Below, in pieces: positions 35,101 through 47,126 of a DNA stretch of 64,000 nucleotides. The stretch is from Agaricus subrufescens (lineage: Eukaryota > Basidiomycota > Agaricomycetes > Agaricales > Agaricaceae): the NCBI GenBank assembly GCA_029945375.1, contig CM057057.1:806001-870000 (forward strand). The letters run 5' to 3'. The position numbers and the translations under genes are program-made. Position 1 is the first letter of the stretch. Every line of letters starts with the position of its first letter. The notes under the pieces were generated by a model that searched no databases, was not told where the DNA came from, and saw only the letters and a list, made by a program, of their open reading frames with translations.

Positions 35101-36176
35101 GGGCGACTTGAAATAGCCCAAAGAAGGGGAACGTCGGGATGCTTGAGGACAAAGTCAGCAACGAGATGGATGATCTCCTTTTGCGATCGATATTCATCGA
35201 GCTCATCGAGCCCATCCAATAGGACACCCCGTGGTTTCAAACCAGCTCCAATCCTCTTGTCAGCAAACGGTTCCACAATGAATGTTTTGAACTGTTCCTC
35301 AATCCCTTTGTCGACTAGCTCGGGGTCTCGAGCAAGCTTGTCGGTGATGTAGATGCAGTATTCCTCGATATGTACAGCGAGCTGGTAGCCAACTGTGAGG
35401 AAGAGATGTCGGGAGGAATTACGTCCATTCGGACGAGAAATAAAGACAGATGCTCCCAGAAGGTCAGCTTCCGCAAGTTTGTCGGCGAGAGTCTGCATGA
35501 TTGCCGATTTCCCGACCCCCGCTGGGCCGAATACCCAGACGAACAGTTTCTCCTTTTCTTCGTCGTAGAACCAAGTAATTATATGTTCATTGATCTCGAC
35601 CCGAGTACCAGGGTGACATTTGGGAACGGGTGAGCGAGCAGATGAGTCACGAGAAGCGCCGTGAATGATATGCTTGGAAAGGCGTTTCATAGCTAGATGA
35701 AATGTCAACCTGGAACACATACAAATACGCTGAAATCTTACCTTTACTTCGTTGATCGTTACTGATATTGATTGTCGTCTTCGTTGAATTGTCAACCATG
35801 ATAGGATGGTTCACGGAAAAATAGCTACTATGGCTGAAAAAGCCACTGCCTGATCCTGTACAGTATATCAGTATACTGAACCAGGACGCGATCAGTGTTC
35901 ATGACCTTGATTGGTAGATTCATGTATAACACTCTCCGGTGCACAGGTGCTCGGTGATGGCTCGCTCATGACGGCAGTAGCGACGTCAGCAGGAGAACGA
36001 GGTGTTGGAGAAGAGGTCTGTGCAATAGCTGCGACATCTGATTCAGAAATGAGCGGGCTGTTTATTCAAGACCAACTATCAGCGTACGCACCGCTAGCCA
36101 CAGCTTCATCCTTCTTGGAGGAAAACGGCTTGCGAATAATGGCTATAAACTTTTTGCGTTTCGATTCCGGGGCCAT
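32114..36176 (-). CDS. NACHT NTPase, NLR-like, with duplicated NACHT/X modules (copy 2)
   Basis: Second array member. Exons 36092-36176, 35906-36037, 35742-35855, 34364-35692, 34250-34307, 33968-34178, 33772-33912, 32900-33722, 32580-32848, 32390-32530 and 32114-32329 join in frame to 1172 codons, each intron having a counterpart of the same phase in copy 1. The start is MAPESKRKKFIAIIRKPF. The pre-NACHT motif reads GSGFFSHSSYFSVNHP, six residues shorter upstream than in copies 1 and 4. The P-loop is GPAGVGKS, Walker B VLLDGLDELDEY, then SRPEPH. The second NACHT half (HPQLPVL... to FHASFNGYLEDSTRSKKF) again lacks nucleotide-binding motifs. Ends in FEYEYTEDD and YPDEV. Closest to copy 4. Intact. 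Confidence 0.88.
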
Positions 36177-36252
36177 AGTGGTGTGTAAGGATATTGGTTG
36201 GGAAAGTTAGGTTCAGAAGTCTGGTGAGAGTGGTGGGATGAGGCACGATGAC

Positions 36253-36288
36253 CAGTTTCTCACAGGCTGTGGTCAGCAGATTGGCGCC
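36253..36288 (-). promoter_or_regulatory. Conserved block upstream of NACHT copy 2
   Basis: The same CAGTTTCTCACAGGCTGT...TTGGCGCC block as upstream of the other three NACHT genes, ~77-112 bp from the start. Confidence 0.55.
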
Positions 36289-39200
36289 GATTGAGTCCCA
36301 ACGTGGCCCTCGATTCCAGATCCCACGCACCATACCCCATAGCACTAACGATAATTCCCGGAGCATTCATCTGTGCAACTAACAGCCCAGTTGAGAACAC
36401 GTTCATATTGATAAGTACATCAACATTGACATGCAAACTATTCTGTCGCACAACAATTGATTGGATCCATACCATACCGTAGCTAAATAGCATCCAGATG
36501 TAAACATTAAACAATTGCATCTTCTCTTCGGTATCTTAATTTCCCGTAGTCATAAAGTAAGCCTAGCCTTGCGAACAAAATCTATCCTTTTAAGAAGTCA
36601 GATTCACATCCGGATTCTACATGATGTGGCATACCTTAGAAGCCACGATGATAGAGGAAGATATAGCTAACTAGACATATGCAGTCGGGTACGACTGCGC
36701 TGGTAGATATATTATGGGTTCCAAAGATCATTCACGCCCCCGGAAAGTACCCAGAAGGAAAACCGGGAGTGACAAATTCGCCAGGAAGGAGTATAGACAG
36801 GTGCCAGAAAACGAATAGAGCATCATTGTTGGCGCCTTTACACCAAAGAAAACGCATTACCTTTGGAGGTCGTCGTCTTTAAGATAGATGTAATCAGGCA
36901 ATTTCACGCTGTGATGCGCTCGAATCTACCCAAGTCAATGAGAGGCACATTCGTTGCTGGAATGAAGAGACACCTGTAGGCTGCCCTGAACGGGTGGCCA
37001 ATGAATGAGGGCTGGTATGGAAAAGACGTTGAAAGTCGAGCGAGAAACCCTGTCACAGAGATGTCACAGGATCTCCATGTAACGGTAAGAAGGAAAACGA
37101 ACCGATATTCTTCACCCATTCTACGCTTCATCAACACTGGACATGGACGGAAAAGGTGGGCATGCAGTTGTAGATTGCGATCCTGCCAGGCCCATATCGT
37201 TGTCCCCTTGGTGGGTGTGCAGAAGTGTTACGGTTTATCCTCATCCTATCACTTTTTCCAATTTCACAGCCAGGTCCTCAGACACGCCTGCGAGACATCT
37301 AAGAGCGGGAAGGCGTGGTTGAATGAAGCAACTCGGAGTAACCAGACGATTGGACTAGAGAAAGCATCAACTTGAGGGCTTTGACGTTGATGATGGGTTA
37401 TGCCAATCTGTGCTTATCCACGAGCGGGCGGAAAGATCCTTTGAGGTGGAGACTACAACGAGTAGTTGAGCTTTTGCAGGTTACTGGCATATATGCAGAG
37501 AGAACAGAGAAGGAAGCGTTAAATTGCAAGCATGGGCTACTGCATAGCATGCTTCAATCACAGGGGATGTCGATCTATGAGTACCTCAGTCGAAAAAGGA
37601 GACTCTCAAGCTGCAGTAGGGACGTGGCAGCAAACGATATTCACGTTGCTTGATCTACAGCAGCCTGAACGCGGGCCTGAGTTGGCGAGTGCTACGTCAG
37701 CCTGGGAGGACACCGAGGACTAGTTGAAAAGAAAGTGGTCAGCAAAGGGGGTTTGTACCGAGCGAAGGGCAAACCAACCAATTGATTAGTTGGGCAACAA
37801 GCTAGTACGCAGGGGTTGGTTGTACACCACTGGAACTGAAGTCGAGTTGAGACAGGCTGGCTCTGAACCACAGAACCTCGGCCTGAGGTACAGTAACCAC
37901 GGGTAGACAAAGGCCTTGGTAGGTGGATCTGGACAAGCACGTAGCCCGCATTCCAGTTGAGTAGAGATTCGTTGCCTGGAGAGGTAACGTCGTCTTTTTT
38001 TCTCACGATGCAATTTGGATTCTACGAAATCTGTGGCGAGGCGTCGGACTTTTAATAGTTCGAACGATTCTCGACACACTGTTTCAAATGACAAGCGGGA
38101 AGAAAACTCTATTGTGCTCGGTAAACGTTAGAGCTTTTATACTCGTATGGTACAAACATCGAGTCAAGTAAACATCGATCTAACGAATCTAGAGATAAAA
38201 GGCCATTTATAGAAATAGATAAAGAAATAAGAAAAGAAAGAATAAAAGAATTATGGTGCTGAATAAGCGTATGTCTAATTCGCTACAAAATCAGACCCCC
38301 TGGCGATGCAGTTCTGAACCACGACTTGCGGTCATCCTGAACATTCTGGCCCATATCCTCACCTTTCTCTCATTTACCAATCATTGTACCTCAACCCCTT
38401 GTTCTCGTTGCCACGATCATACAACCTTTGACGCCTATGATTCCAGTCACGCCAGAATTCGCCCTGCGGCCATCCGCCCGGCTCAGCGTACAATTTGATC
38501 TCATGTACCCTTCCAGCCGCTGTCAAGCTTACCAGCCATATTCACCGACTTTTTCCTCACAACCTTGATTATCCCGCAAGACATCTAATGCTACCACGAA
38601 GACCTGAGGTTTCTCGACTACATCACGAACTAGCGTGACTCTCACGTCTCAACGCACTTATATGTCGCTTTTCTCCCATGAATACGCACTAAATATAATT
38701 CACTAATGAATCTAAAAATAGGTGCTGGAGTTACGCGAGAGTGTCATTGCCTTTCACGACGACAAGTTGCCAACCACTCCCTTTGTCTTCCGCCTGATGG
38801 CTCGGCCTTGCCACCATGGGCGTGTTCGTTCAACCCCGCTCGTCATGCTCTGGTTCATTGATTTCAAAAAAAATTCAAAGTGGAGACTCGGCTACGCCTA
38901 ATTTGAGCTTGAACTTGCCGATCTACTCAAATCAAATTTCTATTCTTATGAGCCTTCACGACATGGAAGTCATGTAGTGTTCCAGTTTGGCGCGAACACA
39001 GTCACCCTGTCGACCGCCAGAATGATGGAGATGATAATGAAGTTGGTCAGTAGTTTTTGGATTACGCTCAATTCCGGGTACGCGGACTGCTTTTATCTTT
39101 GAGGGTTCTCATCAATGGTGATGATACAGAAATCATACCTTGCTGCTTTTCCCTTGCTCGTCATTGTCGACACAATTTTTTTTCCACCTACAAATAGTTG

Positions 39201-39409
39201 TATTGGAAGAATCTCGACCCCACGATCTTATGTGAATACACCAAACTGTAAGACATTCATAAGGCAACCACGAAGAACACAACTCGCGTATTGCATAGGC
39301 TGACGATGATCTCTTCTTCAGAGACGAAGTCTATTGGTCCTCTGGACTCTGACAACTTGTGCTGCTCTCTCATGTCGATGAACAATGATCGTATTTGATT
39401 TCTTCCGAT
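36289..39409. other. Array spacer upstream of NACHT copy 2
   Basis: Aligns in blocks with 56881-61275. It holds a TGTCAC pair at 37051 and a 37350-37730 block shared with 57960-58330 that stays open on the plus strand for ~93 codons in both copies. 38301-38370 matches 59050-59120, and 39060-39250 matches 60930-61110. 38030-38295 is AT-rich and unmatched. No intact gene. Confidence 0.45.
37051..37067 (+). promoter_or_regulatory. Paired TGTCAC hexamers, 11 bp period
   Basis: TGTCACAGAGATGTCAC: two hexamers exactly 11 bp apart, identical at 57652-57668. Confidence 0.45.
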
Positions 39410-39725
39410 ACCGACATACTTCCAGGTGTGCGTTGATGGCTGCCCAGCTAAGAGGTGTAATTTTCTGTTCGTCTCCATCTTTCCTATATTAGTGCAACAT
39501 CTCCACCCTATGCTGCATAGATATCGGCGACCTGGAATACCTTGGACGTCAGTTGCACACGATCATCTTGATAATCGTATCGACTGATGAAAGATCGACT
39601 TGGGTTGCGACGGCGGATTTTGTGACGACTGAAGAGGAGGCTGGCTCGGTCTTCTGCTTGACGATGGCAGCCACGTCGGAATTGGTGGCGGAGATGTGGA
39701 AAGGATTACGGCTCTGTTGGGAGTA
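39410..39725 (-). pseudogene. AKR1 5'-end fragment (unit 2)
   Basis: The minus strand matches AKR1 from its leader (CAACAGAGCCG, CCTTTCCACATCTCC) through codons for [16 protein letters not shown] and on to the first ankyrin repeats (GCCATCAACGCACACCTGG). The ATG is lost (GACGTGG in place of GACCCGA nearby), a TAG interrupts the repeat region, and indels are present. It covers about AKR1 1030-1410 and then stops. As it lies within AKR1 exon 1, the presence or absence of introns cannot tell DNA- from RNA-based copying. Confidence 0.85.
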
Positions 39726-40000
39726 AGAACGAATGACCACATAATGTTATTAACATACTGGTGCCCGCGGTGTAGTGTCACGGATGGGAGCGACTGAATA
39801 AGCAGTAAACTCAACAGTTCTGAATGTCGAGCAAAGGATAATTGGTGATCATTCGAAGTTAGAACGAAGTACAGGCATTATGGGGAGAACCAACAAAGAC
39901 GCAGATGTTGGGGATACGGAATGTCCAATAGGGCGTCCAGGGTGCAAGGCTAACGAATTCCAGTCGGTTCCGGTAAAGGGCAGTGGAAGAGCGAGGCAAG

Positions 40001-40181
40001 GTCACCCTGTCACGAAGTTGTCACAACGTCCACCGCCAGACAACAAAGACGATATATTCCTCCTCCATTTCACCAGTCTTCACAACCGGAGTTCATCGGA
40101 AACGACGATCAATCTGGTGTATATCGTAGTACTGCCAACTTTATCCTGCCCCTTCCCCAGCAAAGTGCTCCGAATCGTTCC
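40001..40181 (+). repeat. TGTCAC block, unit 3
   Basis: GTCACC, then TGTCAC at 40009 and 40020, then GATATATTCCTCC, ATCGGAAACGACGATCA and GTGCTCCGAATCGTTCC. It represents the empty site for the retroposon found at 28606. Confidence 0.7.
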
Positions 40182-42527
40182 GCTGGCCAGTTGATCCCCC
40201 TTTCATCGCACCCTTCCCCTTTCCACCACCAGGTAGCCAAGCGCGGCAGACGTGGGGAATCCAAGACAGAAAGTATGGAGCGCAAAAGTTCTTCAAGAGT
40301 AAGTGGTGGACTCAACCCATCCAAGAGGGCCGTTGGACAGATGCCAAGAAAGTCGGATAGAAAGGCAGCTCTCCACACCATCGGGATCAGAGTAAAGACC
40401 CTAAAACAAGGGCATCTTAGTTGAAAGGGGGTCGAGGAGGCAACAAGAAAGTACCTGGTTTGAGGCAGAGCAAGGCAGACAATATCGCCGCGGAGAGGGC
40501 ACTGACAGGTTTTCCGTGACTTCATCCAAGATTATGCAGGATGGTCGGTGAGGCATGTGGAGGCTGAGTCTCTAAGTGGCTCATCTTGCTAGTTAGAGGA
40601 GATAGCTGGTAGGGATGCGTTGTTTTGAGTTGAGCCATAATATGCGGACACCAGTGGAAGAGACTGGCACAGAGTTCAGGATGATTTTCACCAGTTGGCA
40701 ATATACGCGCTGTCCGCTACGACCCACGCTGAATGGCAAGACAACAAAATCCGAGTCTAGGTCAAGCGGAAGGTAGAGAGCAGGATTAAACCACGACCTT
40801 TCTCACGACCCGGGACTCGGCTGCAGACCTGGCCAAGGATTCATTGCACTTCACCAGTCTTCCAGCGACACGCTCGCTTTCCGCTGAAACTAATTCAAAT
40901 TCAACTCCAGAAGCTGCGTCAACATCATCTTTCTGGTTAACCGACAGTGAATCCAAAAGATGGTTCCATCTGTCTGGATGCAGCAGCTCGGCGACTGACA
41001 AGCCAGTGCGTTCTTTATTATCCATATTGACACTATATTAGCAGAGCTTAACGAATCTATAGACCATCTCTTATATCGTCAAGAGCACTGCACTTCTCGC
41101 CTGACTACGTCGCTGAGCATCGTCAAAAATGTACCCCATGCTTTCTCGAATTCAGCCGACCGAAACTCGCGCCAGGTTGCTGATGTATCCTCAAACCCCA
41201 GCATCATCCACCTCTGCGTTTTGTGCGCCATGCAGTGAGGACCTATAACTTGAAGCGATCATCGAAAATCCACAGCGACGGAAGCTAGTGAGGGATGAAA
41301 CACGATCAACGAGTGAACCACGGGCCTCGTCTACTTCCCGGTGATAGTACGTCCTGCTGTTCGTTTACATTCTTCAAATCGTCTCAGACTTTCAGTAATA
41401 TCAGGGTCACGAAACTGACCCGGTCGGCCATGGGACGAACGCTCTACTCTATAGCATGAGCCGTCGTTACCTTTCAAACTCTTCCAGAGGGCCGGTCACT
41501 GAAATGACATTACTGCATGCAATCAGGATAGGGTTGCTACGACTCTATGGCTGTCATGCCACGTTCAATCGTTTTCATTATCACCTCATCAGCTACATAA
41601 TGCATTCCGCAGAGGACAGGCAAATATTCGTCAGTTGCCTCGAATACGCACAAGCTCGCTCATAGACTTAACTATAGAGTCCCGAATTCATGTTGCTATT
41701 CATGGTCACAAGGTCCTACTCACCCTCTTCGTCTTCAACGTCAACTATCGCTGAAACTACTGCAAGATGACACGTCCCTTGCCGCTCACGTATCCCCCTG
41801 GATCACTCAAGCATTGTACTCTGTGATCGCGTCCTCAGGGAGCTCTAGGCGTCGTCAGTCACTGAGTCATGTTGATTGCTCAGCCTTGGTATTTGTTACC
41901 AATTCCTTCGGTTGCAATCAGTAAATTTCGGCTCTATCACTGATCCTAAAAATGGACGACGGGAGACCGACTACGCGTGAGTGGAAATTCAACTCGCCAA
42001 CTGACTAGGAATTACTATCTCTTCACGTTCCACAGTATGGAAATCCAGCAACGTTCTAAATTTGGCGTAGGTGCAGGGCGCCCTATGTAGGCCTGTTAAG
42101 TGATAGGGACCATCGAGGGGTCGGTAATGTGGCGCATAATTCGCGGTGAGTAGCTCGATCTTATCTGCATTTTCTGTAGTTGATACAGTATAATCATCCC
42201 TCATAGCCTTTCTCCCGCCTGTAGTGCTCAACACGGCGATTCTTCTCCAGCTAGATATAATACAATCAGAATAACATCGTCAAATGCGTGAGTTCGGTTG
42301 ATGAACATATATTTAGACAATGGTGTGTCATTGTCCTGGTATGTGGCCCTTCGCGTACACGAACTTCCTCAAGTACGTGTTGATATATCAGTTCAATGGA
42401 ACGCACAGTGTTGTGAGAGACCGCGAGTGTGTTACAAGTTAGAGACTTCTTTAATATTGCGAGTTAGTGGTCATCAGGCGCGTGTTGCGAACAATATGAT
42501 AATAAAAATACAATATACAGACATTCA
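40182..42527. other. Decayed array spacer, unit 3
   Basis: 40182-40850 matches 62031-62700. 41640-41720 and 41940-42150 match blocks near 20100, 30935 and 51470. No intact frame. The region is the 3' flank of NACHT copy 3. Confidence 0.45.
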
Positions 42528-45500
42528 TTATGTCTGAGTTGGAAACGAGTCATCCGGGAATGGGAGTACATAATATCCTCGATCCCCCAACTCCAACCTC
42601 CGAGGACCTATCCCATGCATTGCTCCCAAGTCGTCTTCGGTATATTCATATTCAAAAATTGCATACCGCCTTCCTGGTATTCCGCCAACCAAAACTTGGA
42701 GTTGGGGTCTATGTCGCTGAAAAAGCTGAAGTCCAGATATATATCCCCTGTATACATCTGAATCCTTCCCTGGCCACCCAAGCTAGAACGAAAAGTCAAC
42801 ACATGAGTCAAATCATATAAAGTTGAATCTCACGCTGTCTCCAACAATTACTCTTCTCTCATTATTTACACAATGGCTCAATGTATGAGAAGGTATATCT
42901 GGAGAATACCAGTCTGGGCAAGGATCAACTGGGAGCTTTTGAAACTCGATTTCACGAAGGAAGCCTCGGCTGGTCAGTTCAGCCTGATGCATCTAGCATT
43001 CCAATCAGACTAACCAGCACTAGAGCTCCGGATATAGGTGCTTACCTTCCATATAGCAAACAACCAATTAAAAAATTGAAGGCGATTATACTGGATCATA
43101 CCCATGGTCAAGAAGTCCAATTGACTAAGTGCGTGGAAAACTTGATTTTGAATTTCCTTTGATTTAAGTTCGGTAGGCCGATATTGTGTAAGTAGGCCTC
43201 CTACTGCCTCATGCAAATCACCAACGTAGAGTGATTGGCCATGACAGCCCTGAGAATATTCCATCCACTGAGAATCATCTTGATTCTAAAAGTTAGCATA
43301 ATTGACAATATATAAAAGTATATCAACTTGCCATATAGGCCAGGACACCGCATCCTGTAGTCAAGCCATATATTATACAGCATCCTGGGCAGATAATCTG
43401 TTGAGACATAAAACTTCTTGGACCGAGTAGCATCCATTAGATATTGACAAAATGAGGTGTAACGAAACTTTATAAGACTCCTATGCCAGTCTTCTGGAGG
43501 AAGGAGGACCATTAGACGGCAGTAGATGAGTGAAGCATAGACCACATCCTTGTCAAGATCAAAAAATCGGGAAATGTTTGAAACACAGTTGAGAGTAAAG
43601 TAATGAGACGTTGCGCCATAGAGTAGAACGCTCAGTACTTTTTGTATTGTTGGCCACATGTCAGAGGGAATAGAGTTGAGAATGTGTGTGTAGAGAGCAT
43701 CCACATAGATGGATGATTGATCATCAGTCGGATTAACTTCATCAATGAGGGCTAGAAGCTGGTCGAGATGTGTGACAGGATCGGCAGAATAAGGATCCTG
43801 GATGAATTGAAGAGCTATATGCGCAAACGAAAGAGAGTGAGCCATAGCACCCGCAATTTTGAGAAATTGCTCTTTGCTGGGCCAAGTTGGTGGTAGCAGA
43901 GAAGAATATTTTCTCTGAATTGATTGAAAGCCAGTCTTGAGGAAATGTTCAGCTTCATGGTAAGAATTGAAATTGGAATATGGAAAATAGAGATATCCGA
44001 CAACTGGAGGTTTGATTGGGTCACCGAACCATGAAACCATCGCATCAACTTGGTGTCTGAGAAGCAAGTGACCGTTTCCAGGACTTCCAAAGGCTAGAAC
44101 GGGAAGTTCAGGAGAGTGTGATTTAAGATGTAATATGTAAGCAGTCATTTGATGGGATTGACGCTGAAAAATGTCAATGAGTTAGAGAAATATATCGAAA
44201 ATTAATTCCTGACCTCATCATAAGAGTATAACTCTGCTTCTTGAGTTTGATCACTACCAATGAATTGCATCTCAGCAAACCGGGGTTCAGCCTGGAGTGA
44301 TTTAATTGATTCAAGTCTTTTTACCGAAACAACTCCTCTTGATTCAAGTTCATCTTGATAAACCTGAAAGACTAAATCAAAAAAATAGAGAGAATACTAA
44401 CAATTTACTTTACCTTGCATAGGTCAAATAACCAAGGCCAAAATTGTTCACATGCCTCGCAGTACATAAAATTCGATGTATAAATATCCTCCACGTCATT
44501 GAGTAGGTCAAAGCATAGATCTTGATCATCTTTGGATGAGAAAGGCACTCCGTTAGGATCATATTTTTGAACTAGAAAGATCATCAATGCATCAGGAATA
44601 TAATACATGATATCATATTTAAAATCAGAAGGATGTCTGCGAAATGAATGCCAATGAAAATGTTAATGGAATTGATGCAAAGTCATGAGATTTCCTACTC
44701 ACAGTTCAGGGAAGCCACACGCTATAAGATACTTGAGCCATCTCTTGTCATATGTCAAGCCTAAACAATGAACATTTGCGAATGATGGCATATAGTACGA
44801 CTCGAACATACCTGGCATCACGCAATACTTTGCCTTGAAGTTTTGCCAAAAATTAACAGTTGATTGCAATAAGTCTTCTTCCACATCTCCAATGGATATA
44901 TAAAAGTCTCGGGAACGAGTGGGGTCGAGCAGATAGTCACCAAAAGAGGCATGATAAAAGGTCGTCGATTTTTTTTCATAGGCATCCTCAGGATCAGACA
45001 GCTGCAGGACCGAATAGCAGCTGTTCACTGAAGCATAGATAGTGTTCAGGTCAAGACCAAGAATAACGGAAATGCCTCCAAGTGTCTTGATCTCGTCCGT
45101 CCACCATTTTTTAGGAAATAGCAGGGCTCCGAGAACACGTTTCGTTGTTGACCATACATCATCTGGAATAGTACTGAGAATACTCGCATACAAAGCGTCC
45201 AGGGGGGCGAGTGGGTGGTCAGAAGATGTGGCAACAGGTCCATCGAGGGCGGATAGAACTTGGTTCAGGCGGGTCGCAGGATTGGCATATCGTGGGTCCT
45301 CAATGAACCGAGTAACCGTGTTAGCGAAAATGAAAAGACCCGATGCATGGTTGACTAGCTTCCGGAATTGGTCCTCACGGGGCCAATCCTTTGGTACAGT
45401 TCGTGAAAACTTCTTCCGAATTCTCTCCAGGTTGTCCTGCAGGAAGAACTCGACGTCCTCAGGGTCCACGGGGACATGGATTTCCCAGCATGCGCACACG

Positions 45501-47050
45501 ACGTCCTCTCCATCAAATGTGTCGAGAATATGTGGCTCTGGGCGACTCGCAATAGCCCAGCGGAGAGGTGCATTTGGATATTCGAGAACAAAGTTGGCGA
45601 CGAGGCGAATAATGTCAGTCTGTGACTCATGTTCATCGAGCTCATCGAGCCCATCCAATAGTATAGCCCATGGCTTCGCACTAGCTCCGATTTTCCTTGT
45701 ACCAAAAGGCTCGACAATGAAGATCTTAAATTGCTCTTCCATTCCTTTATCGACTAGCGCGGGGTCTCGAGTCAGCTTCTCGGAAATGAAGGTGTAATAG
45801 TCCTCGATGTGCTCGGCAAGCTGGTACCCAATCGTGAGGATGAGTTGTCTGGACAAGTTACGCCCGTTTAGTCGAGAAATGAATACCGATGCTCCAAGAC
45901 GCAGGGATTTAGCCAGTTCGTCTGCAAAGGTCTGCATGATAGCCGATTTCCCGACTCCAGCATGACCATATACCCAGACGAGCAGCTCCTGCTCATCTTC
46001 GTCGTAGAACCAAGCAAGTATTTCATCGTTGATTTCGACCCGGGTATCTGGGTGACATCTGGGGGGTGGAGAGCGAGCGGACGAGTCGTGAGCAGCACCA
46101 CGAATGATATGCTTAAAAAGGTGTTTCATAGCTGTTATGTTATGTCAATCATAGGTACATTCAGTCACATGGGACCTTACCTCTAGCTTGTTGGTCGCTA
46201 TGATTGTTCACCGTCACATTGTTCGAATTATCGATCATAGCAGAATTGTTCATGTTAACCACGACACGACTAGCGTTAGTGAAAAAGCCCCCGCCTGGGA
46301 CTGTGAGAGTGCCTGGGGCTGAATAGTACATCATCAGTATGCTATACCAAAGCGCGAGTAGAGGGTCTATGACCTTGATATGAAGTTTTAGACAGCGCTG
46401 GGACTAAATGACAAATCAGTCTTTAAATTAGAACACTATCAGAGGGCTCATGACCTTGACTGGCGGACTCAGGCATGGTATTCTTGGGTAAGCTGACACT
46501 ATGCAACGACTCGTCCGCGGAGACGGCAGGGACGACATCAGAGCAGCGAGCATCTAGAGATGGTGTTTGTGTACTATCTGCAGCGTCTGGGATCGGAATA
46601 GGAAGACGATTCGTAACACGATTCGTCGAAGACCAGAAAGTATGTCAATATAACAGGCAATAACACAAGCAGAGAGACCATTACCTTGAGTTGAAGACTC
46701 GGACAACACAGGGGCTATATAATATATCAGTATTGTGGGCCCAAGTTTGATTAGAGTGCCTATGACCTTGAGTTGTAAATTCGGGCGTAGCGATCCTAGT
46801 CGTGAATGCAGTGGCACCAGGCGATGGCTTGCCCACGGCAGCGGAGGCGGCAACGATATCAGAGGAACTGGCATTTAGAGAAGGAGTCTGTGTATCGTCT
46901 AAAACGCCCGAAATCAGAATAAGTCGACCCCTCTCTATCGAAGTATAATAAAGCAAACTAACCACTAGACACAGCTTTCTCCCTCTTTCGGGAGGGGTAT
47001 GTCTCAGGGGTGGATCTATTCGACCTTTTTCGTTTCGATCCTGGGGCCAT
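42528..47050 (-). CDS. NACHT NTPase, NLR-like, with duplicated 5' exons (copy 3)
   Basis: Longest array member. Exons 46963-47050, 46767-46898, 46685-46714, 46455-46586, 46374-46403, 46181-46318, 44812-46131, 44703-44760, 44414-44636, 44214-44363, 43332-44163, 43046-43278, 42834-42992 and 42528-42782 join in frame to 1259 codons. Compared with copy 1 it has extra N-terminal exons: a 132 nt plus 30 nt pair occurs twice. The pre-NACHT motif has diverged to GGGFFTNASRVVVNMN with MIDNS. P-loop GHAGVGKS, Walker B ILLDGLDELDEHE and SRPEPH are intact. The second NACHT half and second X are as in the other copies. The intron at 43279-43331 starts with GC (ATG/GCAAGT), a GC-AG intron. A C-terminal extension of a few residues (SFPTQT) follows PDD. 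Confidence 0.86.
46374..46898 (-). repeat. Tandem exon-pair duplication inside NACHT copy 3
   Basis: Exon 46767-46898 (132 nt) with exon 46685-46714 (30 nt), and exon 46455-46586 (132 nt) with exon 46374-46403 (30 nt), have the same lengths, order and phase-1 borders. They encode similar peptides (TQTPSLNASSSDIV against TQTPSLDARCSDVV; VLSESSTQ against ALSKTSYQ). The period is ~312 bp. Confidence 0.8.
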
Positions 47051-47126
47051 ATCAATGTACGGGGATATTGGATCCAAAGGCGAGCTTCGCTAGTCTGTTG
47101 AGAGTGGTAGGATGAGACACGATGAG

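Noticed and set aside
35692..35795. An upstream in-frame start (MTIQRRRQSI) giving a longer NACHT exon in copy 2, with a matching one in copy 4.
   Set aside because: It reads out of frame through exon 3 and the following intron; the spliced frame with the conserved GSGFFSH motif agrees in all four copies.
32114..36176. Ankyrin, WD40, TPR or LRR repeats after NACHT.
   Set aside because: Looked for in all four spliced proteins; no such repeat periodicity. The only ankyrin repeats in the window belong to AKR1 and its fragments.
37372..37653. A ~93-codon plus-strand frame kept open in both 37.4 and 58.0 kb copies (GLLHSMLQ, SRKRRLS).
   Set aside because: Differences between the copies fall on all codon positions and change many residues; no domain, splice context or start is shared. 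Chance openness in a young duplicate is more likely.
39410..39725. An independent small gene encoding [16 protein letters not shown].
   Set aside because: The peptide is the AKR1 N-terminus; the copy has lost its ATG and has a stop in the ankyrin region.
45042..45797. 251-codon plus-strand frame opposite NACHT copy 3.
   Set aside because: It is the antisense shadow of the NACHT exon; the same antisense frame appears opposite copies 1, 2 and 4 and has no family.
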